Source: Halieaceae bacterium UBA6060 (lineage in GTDB: Bacteria; Pseudomonadota; Gammaproteobacteria; Pseudomonadales; Halieaceae). Taken from it: 64,000 nucleotides of DNA. The notes beneath the pieces are model-generated. The model did no database searches. It worked only from the letters and a program-made list of their open reading frames with translations, and was not told the origin of the DNA. Positions 36,701 through 44,613 of this stretch are shown in pieces; within the stretch, counting starts at the first letter, position 1, and every line of letters starts with the position of its first letter. Location of the stretch: assembly GCA_002428935.1 (NCBI GenBank), contig DIYG01000026.1, positions 22,171-86,170 on the forward strand. Direction: 5' to 3'. Both the position numbers and the translations under genes were made by a program.

Positions 36701-37017
36701 GATATCGATTGCACAGTGGTTTGCTTCACCCCATTTACGCTTACAGCGTAGGGGCCACCAACGGCAAGGTTACGGATAGAGTAGGTGCCACTCTCGTTGG
36801 CTCTCGTGGTACGGCGGGTACCAGAGCGCTCGTCGACCACCAAGATTTCAGCTCCAGCAGCGGGGTTTCCCTGCGCATCAACCACTCGACCGGTGATCTC
36901 CGCTGACTGTTGCTGGGCGTAAGCGGCGACCGGCAGCATAGCTACGCCGGCTGTGCTCGCAGCAATCGCACTGACAAGAGCTTTTCGTACAAATACCTGA
37001 CTAAGTGACTTCTTCAA
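33787..37017 (-). CDS. Oar-like TonB-dependent receptor with N-terminal carboxypeptidase-regulatory-like domain
   Basis: 1076 aa from a TTG start behind a GAGG site. Signal peptide 1-35 (ending AAYAQQ). A CarboxypepD_reg-like beta-sandwich occupies about 38-115 (AEITGRVVDAQGNPAAGAEILV). The plug follows (NFGIEDLESAVAFDRDIKDVFAMDPRINVQGDEG), then a long beta-barrel ending in VGLSVRF with C-terminal Phe. Oar-type receptors take up large substrates such as peptides, and in some bacteria serve protease or adhesin secretion. There is no substrate clue apart from a palindrome upstream. It appears monocistronic with its own terminator. Confidence 0.92.
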   Translation of the reverse strand: MKKSLSQVFVRKALVSAIAASTAGVAMLPVAAYAQQQSAEITGRVVDAQGNPAAGAEILVVDERSGTRRTTRANESGTYSIRNLAVGGPYAVSVNGVKQTTVQSISLGGAYELPLVVGGASAIEEVIVLGQAQTFDVAPGPSANFGIEDLESAVAFDRDIKDVFAMDPRINVQGDEGAVNCTGKSPRFNTTTLDGVRYSDQFGLNDNGYGTATGMPFPFDAVEQVAVEIAPFDVRYGGFSACNINAVTKRGGNEWHGSAFYEYTDDSLRGDEVEGVPFNIDPYEEKFYGFSGQGPLIKDTLFVSFAYEKQEVPRFLAQGFAGSGSGEERPWLSESDFNRVRDIAQNTYNYDPGGLPGDGSQEGEKYFARVDWNINETHQASFVYNYYEGFQDRASDSDDNEFEFENHYYVKGDENTTFSGFLSSQWTNNFSTDLFIGTQEQNDSQVTVGPLDFGDHQISDIDRNTIYLGADDSRQANDLNYDATYFRLNAQYLFNDHNITFGYHREELDVFNLFVQHSNGGEYDYFDDSAGNPDFCAALDAQGRFDNAECGTTGLDKFELGRPSRIYYGSGGGTNDPNDAAASFTNTLNAVFIQDDFSIGDDINVTVGLRYEWWETDDAPRFNQAFSDAYGFRNDETIDGTDLFMPRVGVTWDYNDDLTIRGGFGLYSGGNPNVWLSNSYSNDGISNAQFQLRNFDSSATILPGSEDSLDLSREQRPGYDVPQSLVDDVLAVSDEDASDSFLALVDPDYEQPSEWKFSLGATYDWNGYIIDADYLYTRGEDVAYYVDVSQQQVGTTVLGQPIYDFVDGLGEENYMLTNSNQNPEAHVFSVSVRKFFDNGVDFLFGYAYTDAEDVSPMTSSVAASNFGNVALNDIVEPAAATSNYVIPHRFTFRLNYRQKFFGDNETRFSLYSFWQEGQPQSYVMGSQDLEGDGFFGRHLLYVPTGPDDPAVVFADSFDYDAFDAWRRREGLSTGFTKRNEEFADWSYRLDLRLDQEFPIYNDIKGVGYIKVYNFLNMLNDDWGVQTQAQFFSQQVVDSSIDDQGRYVFESFTDRNINDVQEERSLWELRVGLSVRF

Positions 37018-37118
37018 GGCAATACCCCTCCCCGGGCAGGACGCTGAAGTTGGACATCAAGAAACGCGGGCAGCGTATGCCTGCTATGTTGCAGTTTTGT
37101 TACAGCCCGACCCCAGCC

Positions 37119-37137
37119 GTGATATTGGTAATATCAC
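37119..37137. promoter_or_regulatory. Perfect palindromic operator upstream of the Oar-like receptor
   Basis: GTGATATT-GGT-AATATCAC is an exact 8-bp inverted repeat with 3-bp centre, about 102 bp upstream of the receptor start in a 233-bp region with no gene. It has the size of a dimeric regulator site; the regulator is unknown. Confidence 0.45.
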
Positions 37138-37250
37138 CAGAAAGATGAAACTTCATGGAAAAACGGTGGACAAAGTCTAGTTTGGCCAAGGGCACGTCCG
37201 CCTCTAAATTTTAGGCGGCTCACCGCGACGGAGGCGAGCGGCGGATCTTG

Positions 37251-37535
37251 CTAGGTGGCCAAAGCCCTGGCCCAGATGGGCAGTACGGGGACCCTACGCT
37301 GCCCCTTGTCGTCTACCGCTCGCCAGCTCACTCGGTACTCGATGTTGCGACCGTGATGCCAGGCACGCCCTACCAGTTCGCTGGCTGGCAGGCGCATAAC
37401 GCTGATTTCCCACGGACGTTGCTGACTGATCCAGGTGACATACCAATCGGCCTGATTCATTAGGCCGCGGCGAAACTCCACTGCACTCGCAATTATGTCG
37501 TTATCCTGCGAATGCACCATCGGGACTTCCCGCAT
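37251..37535 (-). CDS. Small hypothetical protein
   Basis: 94 aa (89 aa if started at the ATG at 37520). Not recognised. No signal peptide or membrane helix; rich in Trp, Arg and Val (VTWISQQRPWEISVM; RNIEYRVSWRAVDDKGQRRVPVLP), giving a compact basic domain. The frame fills an otherwise empty 600-bp stretch between the receptor and the serine hydrolase. Ribosome binding sites are poor, so it may or may not be expressed. Confidence 0.45.
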   Translation of the reverse strand: MREVPMVHSQDNDIIASAVEFRRGLMNQADWYVTWISQQRPWEISVMRLPASELVGRAWHHGRNIEYRVSWRAVDDKGQRRVPVLPIWARALAT

Positions 37536-37684
37536 GGCACTGGTCCTATTACCGCAATAAGGGGATCTGATTTTTGCGAAGTTCGTCGTCGAGAAAGATG
37601 ATGTGCGTCAAGAAAACCATCGACAGGGGCCGCTTTCCTTGAGCGGTGTATAGTCCCCCTTTTAAACCTGTGGGAATACAACCT

Positions 37685-39133
37685 TTGCGTATCCTCTGCC
37701 ATCACAGCCTGCGCCTGGCTTGCATCGGTCTCCTGGCTATCGCACTACCGGGCGTCGCGAGCGACGACTACGACTACTTCAGCGCCAACCGACAACTCAT
37801 CCGCAATGGCGTGCAAGCGGTGCTCACCTGCAACGGCCTCTATACATCCCGGCGCAGTCTTGAGCAGGTATTCGACCAGGAACTGGCCTATCTTGGCGAT
37901 GATGTGCTGGGCTCCGCCGAGGGTGGCCCGTATACCCTTCATCCCCGGGAACAAGCGGTTACCGTCGGCGGTGGAGAGCATGGCCCAAGCATAAGCGCGG
38001 CCTTTCGCAGGGGCATTGGCTGTGTGGTATTAGCTCCCGACAGCCCTCTGGAGGCGATAGAGTCCTTGCCTAGCCTAAACCTCGCCTCGCCACCGGGAGA
38101 CGCTCGCCAGATACCCTGGCCCCTGGGCGATGCCGGAACCCGACAGCCTGCCGACCCGGCCGTCGATATGGCGGCTTTGCGAGCGGCTTCCGACTGGGCC
38201 TTCGATCGGGATACACCAGAGCAGGACACCATCAGCCTGTTGGTGGTCCACAACGGCCAGATCATTCACGAGCGCTACGCCGATGGCTTTGACTTCACCA
38301 CGCGTACGCGCACCTGGTCCACGGCGAAAAGCATCGCCGCCACCCTCATCGGTCTGCAAGTTGATGCGGGCAACTTGTCCCTCGACGCCCCCCTGGCCAT
38401 AGACTGGCTCCCCGCGATGCCTGTAGGTGCTGACGACCCTCGTCATGCCATCACCCTGCGCCACGTCATGAATATGTCCAGCGGCCTGTATCCCGTAGAC
38501 AGCTTTGGCATGGAGTACGCCACGGGATCGGGCCTGGCCTATTGGGCCGGCGCCAGCTCTGTGGCAGGGATGCGTAACCGCGGTTTAGTGAGAACACCGG
38601 GCACCCATTGGGACTACGAAAACTACGACACACTGTTAGCGGTATACGCCTTAAAACAGACCCTGGGCAGTGATCAGGCGTACCTCGAGTACCCCCGAAA
38701 GCGCCTGCTGGATCGCCTTGGCATGCGCTCTACCCTGCTGTCCACGGATCGCTTTGGCGACTTTATTCTTAGCAGTCAGGTGTACACGAACGCTCGCGAT
38801 CTGGCGCGATTTGGCTTGCTATACCTAAACAACGGTCAGTGGGAAGGCGAACAACTGGTCTCAACCGAATGGATCGACTTCGTAAGAACCCCTGCGCCAG
38901 CCTCAAGCGTTCGCGGTCATGATTACGGTGGCCAGTTTTGGCTGGTTCCCGATGACCGTAAAGACGATGTACCAGCCGATGCCTACAGTACCGCCGGCAA
39001 TCGCGGTCAATACGTCATCATCGTGCCCTCTCACGATCTGGTCGTCGTTCGGCGCGGCCTTGATTACGGGGCCCAAGGATTTGATCGATGGGATCTGCTC
39101 GCAGAAATCCTCAAAGCGGTTCCCACTAGCTGA
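37685..39133 (+). CDS. Exported serine hydrolase, beta-lactamase/class C-like (SxxK)
   Basis: About 482 aa. Signal peptide LRLACIGLLAIALPGVAS. Beta-lactamase-fold motifs: S212-T-A-K215 in TWSTAKSIAATLIG, YEN at 311-313 in HWDYENYDTLL, and a final DYGGQFWLVPDD...YSTAGNRGQYVIIVPSHDLVVVR that replaces KTG with a TAG-like strand. A domain of about 150 residues precedes the hydrolase domain and carries extra cysteines. Likely a periplasmic esterase or peptidase, not a true antibiotic resistance enzyme. The start is uncertain: the frame begins at GTG 37646, but TTG 37685 sits downstream of a TATAGT-like element. Confidence 0.82.
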   Translation: MRILCHHSLRLACIGLLAIALPGVASDDYDYFSANRQLIRNGVQAVLTCNGLYTSRRSLEQVFDQELAYLGDDVLGSAEGGPYTLHPREQAVTVGGGEHGPSISAAFRRGIGCVVLAPDSPLEAIESLPSLNLASPPGDARQIPWPLGDAGTRQPADPAVDMAALRAASDWAFDRDTPEQDTISLLVVHNGQIIHERYADGFDFTTRTRTWSTAKSIAATLIGLQVDAGNLSLDAPLAIDWLPAMPVGADDPRHAITLRHVMNMSSGLYPVDSFGMEYATGSGLAYWAGASSVAGMRNRGLVRTPGTHWDYENYDTLLAVYALKQTLGSDQAYLEYPRKRLLDRLGMRSTLLSTDRFGDFILSSQVYTNARDLARFGLLYLNNGQWEGEQLVSTEWIDFVRTPAPASSVRGHDYGGQFWLVPDDRKDDVPADAYSTAGNRGQYVIIVPSHDLVVVRRGLDYGAQGFDRWDLLAEILKAVPTS

Positions 39134-39166
39134 GCCGACACGGGCTACTGACTCCCTACCGCTTTC

Positions 39167-39186
39167 GGGATCCTAACCAGGATCCC
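39167..39186 (+). terminator. Hairpin after the serine hydrolase gene
   Basis: GGGATCCT-AACC-AGGATCCC is a perfect 8-bp stem with 4-nt loop, 33 bp past the stop, followed by a pyrimidine-rich tract (CTTCTTCCTCTTC) without a clean T-run. A second perfect 8-bp stem CACCGGAG/CTCCGGTG lies at 39245-39268. Confidence 0.45.
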
Positions 39187-39345
39187 AAACCTTCTTCCTC
39201 TTCACTATTGTTTTAAGTGCCCGCAGCCGAGCGGAGCACTAGTACACCGGAGCATCTCGCCTCCGGTGCGCCAATCTCAGTGCTGCTTAAGCAAGTAAAG
39301 GCCTGGAAACCCCAGAGTCTTGTCCATGTTTTGTCTACATTATGA

Positions 39346-39402
39346 ATTGGGATTTTATTCCCAATATTTGCAAAACACTCCAATTGGGATTATTTTCCCA
39401 TT
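39346..39402 (+). promoter_or_regulatory. Tandem inverted-repeat operators and promoter of the DUF1611 operon
   Basis: Two matching dyads: ATTGGGA-N6-TCCCAAT (39346-39365) and ATTGGGA-N6-TCCCATT (39383-39402), centres 37 bp apart. A candidate promoter, TTGCAA (39368-39373) with 17-nt spacing to TATTTT (39391-39396), places the second dyad across the -10. This is the layout of a repressor-controlled promoter with cooperative sites. It is 40 bp before the ATG at 39442, and GGAG precedes that start. Confidence 0.55.
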
Positions 39403-39441
39403 CAACGTTCATCACGTATGACCTGATCTGGAGAAATAACC

Positions 39442-40650
39442 ATGGGAAGTGTGCGAGACATCGAGCAATGGCGTAGTCAGATTCTTGAAGATAGCGAGGC
39501 AATTCTTGCGACCTTGGCGCAGGACGGCGATCAGAAAGGCAGCCAACCGACAAATCTTGATTCGGCAACCGTGACCGACGCTAAGGTCGGAGAAATACTG
39601 CGGTCCAGCCCCTGGGCATTTAGCACCCGGCGCGTCGACCGCTCCGTCGCCCAGACGATCCTCCCCAGTGCGACGCCGCAAGCCGGCGATCTGGTGCTGG
39701 CTCGCGTTGATGCCCTGGGCCATCACGCGAATCTCCAGCTCACGGATGGACGTCGGCGGCGGCTTTTTCCTGGTGACACCATCGTCGTCGCTTACGGAAA
39801 TCGCTACGCCTGCGAACAGTTTGAGGCACGAGTTCCCGACCACCTGGGACCTTGCCACCTGGTAGCAGGAGGCGGCATCGCATCGCACGCCATAAGCTGG
39901 CATACGCGCATCTCTCGAGGACCAACACGGATTACCCCTCTCGGGATCCTGGGAACAAAAGAAGGCCGCGCGCTCAACCTGCGGGACTTTGCCATCAAGG
40001 CGCCATCAAAGGATCAAAACCGTAGCTCTGCCAGTCCCTCGGTGATCGCGATTCTCGGTACCGCCATGGATGCCGGTAAGACCCAGACGGCGGCGTTTCT
40101 CCTACGCGGTCTGCGATCTGCTGGATACCGTGTGGGCTACGTGAAGATCACGGGCACAGGCGCCGGAGGCGATACCTGGCTGCTGCAGGATGCCGGCGCG
40201 GATCGGGTTCTAGACTTCACCGACGCCGGAATGGCGTCCACCTATCTCGCGGACATGCCACAGATCGAGGCCGCCATGGACACGCTCCTGGGAGATATGG
40301 CCATACAGGGTATGGATATCGTAGTCATGGAGGTGGCCGACGGCGTATATCAAAGGGAAACCGCCCAACTCATCGCGGGCAAGACCTTCGCCCGCGCCGT
40401 TGACGGTATGGTCCTCGCCGCGCGGGATGCCATGGGAGCCAGCGCCGGTGTGTCCGTCGCCGGCGCATCAGGCGTCCCCATCCTCGCCCTGAGTGGACTC
40501 CTCTGCGCCTCACCCCTCCAGCGCCGAGAAGCCGAAGCCGCAACGGGTATTGCATCGGCGGATCGCGAAGAACTGGCGACGGCATCCATCGCCCAGGGAT
40601 TGTTCGATCAAATCAAAATCGGCCAGCTGAATCAGGAGGTCTGCGCATGA
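39442..40650 (+). CDS. DUF1611-family P-loop protein (DgcN-like C-terminus)
   Basis: 402 aa. The N-terminal part (about 75-185) is a beta-rich domain (GDLVLARVDALGHHANLQL; FPGDTIVVAYGNRYAC; CHLVAGGGIASHA). The C-terminal part is a P-loop domain with Walker A GTAMDAGKT at 206-214 and a Walker B-like DIVVMEVADG, as in DUF1611. The DUF1611 member DgcN is known as a D-glutamate N-acetyltransferase, but this N-terminal domain is different and the reaction here is unknown. It opens a five-gene operon and its TGA overlaps the next ATG (ATGA). Confidence 0.8.
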   Translation: MGSVRDIEQWRSQILEDSEAILATLAQDGDQKGSQPTNLDSATVTDAKVGEILRSSPWAFSTRRVDRSVAQTILPSATPQAGDLVLARVDALGHHANLQLTDGRRRRLFPGDTIVVAYGNRYACEQFEARVPDHLGPCHLVAGGGIASHAISWHTRISRGPTRITPLGILGTKEGRALNLRDFAIKAPSKDQNRSSASPSVIAILGTAMDAGKTQTAAFLLRGLRSAGYRVGYVKITGTGAGGDTWLLQDAGADRVLDFTDAGMASTYLADMPQIEAAMDTLLGDMAIQGMDIVVMEVADGVYQRETAQLIAGKTFARAVDGMVLAARDAMGASAGVSVAGASGVPILALSGLLCASPLQRREAEAATGIASADREELATASIAQGLFDQIKIGQLNQEVCA

Positions 40651-41540
40651 TCGCTCAGCCCGTGGAAAACGCCATCTCCGAGCTTCCCCTCGCCGCCCTC
40701 CTCCAGGGTGGCGAAACAAAGGCCGCCCCGAAGCTGGACTACCTCAGCTACATACCGAGCAACGTAAACAGGCTGCTTGAGCCACTCGTGTTTGTCCATG
40801 GCTACAGCCGTCGAGCAGAAGATCAACTGAACGCTTTACAGGAGTTGAGCGAGCGCACATCGCGAGCCCTCATAGCCCCCTGCTTCACAAAGGAGCAACA
40901 CCGCCGGTATCAGCGTCTGGGACGAGGTTCCGATGGTATGCGTGCCGATGCCTACTTCAACGCCTGTCTGGAGCACGCCGCCGAGCAACACGAGCTCTCC
41001 GTGGATCGCATCATTCTCCTCGGGTATAGCGGTGGCGCCCAGTTCAGCCATCGATACGCCATGATTTACCCCCAACGCGTCGCGCGCTTAATTGCCATCG
41101 CAGCGGGGTGGTACACCTTCCCCAATCCCGAGGTGAGCTTCCCCTACGGGTTGGCCACGGCAAGAAAACTTCGCGCCGTCAGCATCAGCCCAGAGCAGTT
41201 CCTCCGCATTCCCATGACCGTGCTGGTTGGCGCCAAAGACCTGGACACAGTGAACCTGCGCCGCAACGTCGAGCTCGACACACAACAGGGAAGCACCCGC
41301 GTCGAACGTGCTCGCCGCTGGGTCCTCGCCATGCGCATGGCCGCGCGTTTGTACCGCGTACCCGCCGACATCAGCTATCAGGAAGTGCCCGGCATCACCC
41401 ACAGCTTCGATGAGTTTGTGGCACGAGGGCATCTCATCGAGCTGGCCTATGCAGCGATCGATGACACCCCCGTACAAGGCTCGTCGACAGAGGAAACAGG
41501 CTCAAACTACGCCGAGGAGTCTCGTCATGGCGAGAGCTGA
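40647..41540 (+). CDS. Alpha/beta hydrolase (polyhydroxybutyrate depolymerase/esterase-like)
   Basis: 297 aa. Nucleophile elbow GYSGG in IILLGYSGGAQFSHRYAM, an oxyanion region LVFVHGYSRRAEDQ, acid in TVLVGAKDLDTVNLR and His in GITHSFDEFV, so a full catalytic triad is visible. There is no signal peptide, so it is cytoplasmic. It overlaps the DUF1611 gene by 4 bp and the HlyD-like gene by 14 bp, indicating translational coupling. It may deacylate or release an intermediate made by the operon; the substrate is unknown. Confidence 0.85.
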   Translation: MIAQPVENAISELPLAALLQGGETKAAPKLDYLSYIPSNVNRLLEPLVFVHGYSRRAEDQLNALQELSERTSRALIAPCFTKEQHRRYQRLGRGSDGMRADAYFNACLEHAAEQHELSVDRIILLGYSGGAQFSHRYAMIYPQRVARLIAIAAGWYTFPNPEVSFPYGLATARKLRAVSISPEQFLRIPMTVLVGAKDLDTVNLRRNVELDTQQGSTRVERARRWVLAMRMAARLYRVPADISYQEVPGITHSFDEFVARGHLIELAYAAIDDTPVQGSSTEETGSNYAEESRHGES

Positions 41541-42729
41541 AGCCTTGGCAGATCCTGTTCCCGCCCGCGAAAACGATGAGCCCAAGGACCAGGAAGTCAC
41601 CCTCACAGAACCGGCGACCACGGAGCCGACGGCGCAGCCCGGTGGTGGAGGCCGTCGTGGTTTCCTCCGCTTTGCGTCGGCGTTGCTGCTTTTGGCCTTG
41701 CTTATCCCTGTGAGCCACTGGATGCACTTTCAGGCCACGCATATCGTATCGCGCAACGCCTTGGTCCGCTCACACCTCTCCCAACTTGGGGTCCGTGGCG
41801 AGGGCATTGTAGAAACGATTCACGTCCGCGCCGGAGATACGGTACGTAGAGGTGACCTCCTGGCCCAGTTGGACGACCGGCATCTGCAGGCACGACGCGC
41901 GGCCTCGGAGGCGGCCCTGGCGACTTTGGAACAACGTATTGCCCTGGAGAGCGCAGAGCTCCGCTTTGCCCGCCGCGGTGCAGAGGTCGACCTGGCTCAG
42001 GCCACGGCAGAATATGCCCGCATGCGCGCCGAAGCCGAAGCGGCGCGGCTACGGGCCGAAGATGCGAGGGCTTTTCACGCCGCTCGCGATGCCCTGGCCG
42101 ACGATGGGGCGATTTCCCGGGAAGTGATCCGCGACGCCGCAGCGAAAGCCGCCACGGCCAAGTCCATGGCCCAGGCCGCATCGGCATCAGCGGTGGGTAC
42201 CGTTGCCTCGCTACAGGCCGCCGAACTGGCCATCGAAGCCCTCGCCCTTAGGGAAGCGGAGCTCAAGGTTTTACAGGCCCAGAAGCGCGAGGCGGAAGCA
42301 GAACTCGCCCAGGTACAGAGCGATATAGAAAGCATGCGTATCTTGGCGCCCGCCGACGGCGCCGTGGTACGACGCCTGGCGCAACCGGGTATGGCGGTGG
42401 AAACGGGAACACCCATTCTCAGCCTCTGGTTGGTAGACGACACCTGGATCGAAGCCTGGATTCCCGAGGAACGCCTCGGTGAGCTGGCCCAGGGTAGCGC
42501 GGTGCAGGTCTCCTTCCCGGCCCTTCCCGGTGAGCGCTTCGCCGGAACCGTCGCCCGTATCGGTCTGGCGACAGATTTCGAGATGCCCCAGGACTACCTT
42601 CCACAAACCCGGGAAGCCCGTATGCGTCCAACCCCACTGGTGGGTGTGGAAGTCCGCATCAGCGGCGCACCGGAGTTGATTCGTCCCGGCTTATCAGCGG
42701 TGGTCGATATCCAGCGGGAGGGTTCGTAA
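41527..42729 (+). CDS. HlyD/EmrA-type membrane fusion (periplasmic adaptor) protein
   Basis: 400 aa from the ATG at 41527. Cytoplasmic acidic/Gly-rich N-terminus, one membrane helix at about 41-58 (FLRFASALLLLALLIPVSH), a split biotinyl-lipoyl domain (GEGIVETIHVRAGDTVRRGDLLAQLDDRHLQ ... RILAPADGAVVRRLAQPG), a long Ala/Glu/Arg-rich alpha-hairpin coiled coil (about 120-280) and a beta-barrel domain with IEAWIPEERLGELAQG. Such adaptors link an inner-membrane pump to an outer-membrane channel. No ABC or MFS pump is in the operon; the next gene is a 7TM fusion protein, which might take that place. Confidence 0.88.
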   Translation: MARAEALADPVPARENDEPKDQEVTLTEPATTEPTAQPGGGGRRGFLRFASALLLLALLIPVSHWMHFQATHIVSRNALVRSHLSQLGVRGEGIVETIHVRAGDTVRRGDLLAQLDDRHLQARRAASEAALATLEQRIALESAELRFARRGAEVDLAQATAEYARMRAEAEAARLRAEDARAFHAARDALADDGAISREVIRDAAAKAATAKSMAQAASASAVGTVASLQAAELAIEALALREAELKVLQAQKREAEAELAQVQSDIESMRILAPADGAVVRRLAQPGMAVETGTPILSLWLVDDTWIEAWIPEERLGELAQGSAVQVSFPALPGERFAGTVARIGLATDFEMPQDYLPQTREARMRPTPLVGVEVRISGAPELIRPGLSAVVDIQREGS

Positions 42730-42732
42730 GTC

Positions 42733-44613
42733 ATGGCCACCGGTAACGCAGTAAATACCCCGTCGCGCAGACTCTTTATCGACCGGCAACGCATTCCAAC
42801 GGTCTGGCTGCGCGTCCTTCTCGGGGTTGCGGTCCTGCCATTGATCGCTCTGAACCTGCGCATGCTAGCTCTCGGAGCGGCCGATCCTTCGGGCCTGCTC
42901 AGCATCGGAGAGTGGCTTAACCACTCCATGAATTTAAACTGGGTGGGCCCGGCAGACCGAAGCGTGGTGCTTTACATCCTTCTCCTGCCCTTCGCCGCGC
43001 TACTTATCGCTCTGACCCGCCTGACCCTTGGGATTCGAGTCCTGGGTTTTCGCGCCATACTCATCGCTATTGGTTTTCAGGAAATCGGTTTGCTACCGAG
43101 CCTGCTGCTGATACTGCTCATCGCGACGACGGTGGTTCTGGTCCGTCCCATGATGCGCCGCTCCGGCATGCCTCTGTATGCGCGGGTTGCGGTGATTCTA
43201 TGTATCGTCGCGACCACCATGGTCCTGAGCCTCCTCGCCGGCAGCTGGCTGAACTCCGCCACCCTTTGGAGCATGGCGTTTTTTCCTGTGGTCATCCTCG
43301 CCATGCTCGCGGAAAGCGTTGCAGATACCGTCGCTCGCGAAAACACCGCCATGGCTGCCTGGCGCACAGCGACCACCATTACCCTGGCCGGAGTCATCGC
43401 CGGACTCAGTCAAGTCACCGTGATTCGCGAACTGGTGTTGGCCTGCCCGGAACTGCTCGCCACGCAAACTGCGTTGATCGTTTTTGTATCCGAGTTTTTG
43501 GATCTCAGGCTGTTCGAAAGCTTTCGCCCTGGCGAAAACAAACGCCAGGATGCCGAGGCTGCCCGAGGGCATGTGGTACTGGTACGCAATCGCTTTGGCG
43601 CGGCTCCCATCGCACAAACATCATCTGGAGCCCCGCGCCGCTACCGTCGTGCCGCCCTTCAGCCGTTTATCGACGGCCTCCGCGCACAAGGTTTCAAGGT
43701 CGATGTTGTTGAGGGCGATAGCAGTTTGCCGTCAAAGCTCCGCAACCTCGCCGGTTCGCGATCCCCGTCTTCCTCCGCCCCACCTCTGGTCATCAACTGC
43801 GCCGGTGGTATGCACGGAGCCGGTCGCCTTGGCCAGGTCCCGGCCATCTGCGAAATGCTTGGACTGCCCTATTCAGGGCCTGCGCCTCAGGCACCGGCAC
43901 TCTTGGATGATCGCAGCGCACAGCTCTCGGTTCTGGGCCGTGCGGGTTTGTCGGTGCCGAAGACGCTCTCTCGGGACGAAGCTGAGACCCTCCTCGCCCG
44001 GGAAGACACGAGACTGTGGGTCCGTCCTCGCTTTCAAGGCGATCGCAGCGCGACTGCCGTCCGTAGCCAACGACAACTTCGGCGGGCACTCGAACGTACG
44101 GAAGAACGTTTTGGTACCGCCATGATCGAAGCGATACCTAGGGGCCGAGGACTTAGCGCCGTGGTGCTTCAGCCCCAAGATGATGCAAGAGCTATGGTCC
44201 TACCGCTGCTGGAAAAGCTCCCGAGTACGGGCCGCTTTCAGCAAGCTCATGGTCTATCCGCGGAGCATGGGTCAGCCATACGACAGCAAGTGATTGCCTG
44301 TGCGCGCGCCCTCGGGTGTCGCGACCTGGCGCGGATTGATCTGATCTGCGACGAGCAGGGCCGTATCACTATCGCGCAGGTGCTAGCCATCGAACCTTTG
44401 TCCAAGAGCGGACCTGCCCACCGCGCTGCGGCCCTCGCCGGCCTTTCACCCGCAGATCTCGGTGAAAAGGTACTGCAGTCCGTCCTCACCCGAACAGGGA
44501 CCGGCACTGATCACAAATACTCCGGCCCAAAGGTGTCGGCTACTCGTAATCCAACTCAAAACAAGAGGAGTTCATCAGCGTGCGTTACTTTGCACTCATC
44601 CGCGACGGCATAG
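42733..44613 (+). CDS. 7TM (transglutaminase-associated type) membrane domain fused to divergent ATP-grasp ligase domain
   Basis: 626 aa. Residues about 25-275 carry seven membrane helices with GFRAILIAIGFQEIGLLPSLLLIL and FPVVILAMLAESVADTVARE, resembling the 7TM domain normally fused to an inactive transglutaminase (UUP1 type). Residues about 290-590 resemble the D-Ala-D-Ala ligase-type ATP-grasp fold (INCAGGMHGAGRLGQVPAICEMLGLPYSGP; CARALGCRDLARIDLICD). Key positions are altered: the usual VKP strand is LWVRPRFQGD, and the metal-binding E-x-N segment reads AQVLAIEPL. It may be a divergent ligase or a pseudo-enzyme. It begins 3 nt after the HlyD-like gene. Confidence 0.75.
   Translation: MATGNAVNTPSRRLFIDRQRIPTVWLRVLLGVAVLPLIALNLRMLALGAADPSGLLSIGEWLNHSMNLNWVGPADRSVVLYILLLPFAALLIALTRLTLGIRVLGFRAILIAIGFQEIGLLPSLLLILLIATTVVLVRPMMRRSGMPLYARVAVILCIVATTMVLSLLAGSWLNSATLWSMAFFPVVILAMLAESVADTVARENTAMAAWRTATTITLAGVIAGLSQVTVIRELVLACPELLATQTALIVFVSEFLDLRLFESFRPGENKRQDAEAARGHVVLVRNRFGAAPIAQTSSGAPRRYRRAALQPFIDGLRAQGFKVDVVEGDSSLPSKLRNLAGSRSPSSSAPPLVINCAGGMHGAGRLGQVPAICEMLGLPYSGPAPQAPALLDDRSAQLSVLGRAGLSVPKTLSRDEAETLLAREDTRLWVRPRFQGDRSATAVRSQRQLRRALERTEERFGTAMIEAIPRGRGLSAVVLQPQDDARAMVLPLLEKLPSTGRFQQAHGLSAEHGSAIRQQVIACARALGCRDLARIDLICDEQGRITIAQVLAIEPLSKSGPAHRAAALAGLSPADLGEKVLQSVLTRTGTGTDHKYSGPKVSATRNPTQNKRSSSACVTLHSSATA

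Noticed and set aside
37685..39133. Antibiotic-resistance beta-lactamase
   Set aside because: SxxK and YxN are present but the third motif is not the KTG of true beta-lactamases, and an extra domain precedes; a general serine hydrolase is more likely.
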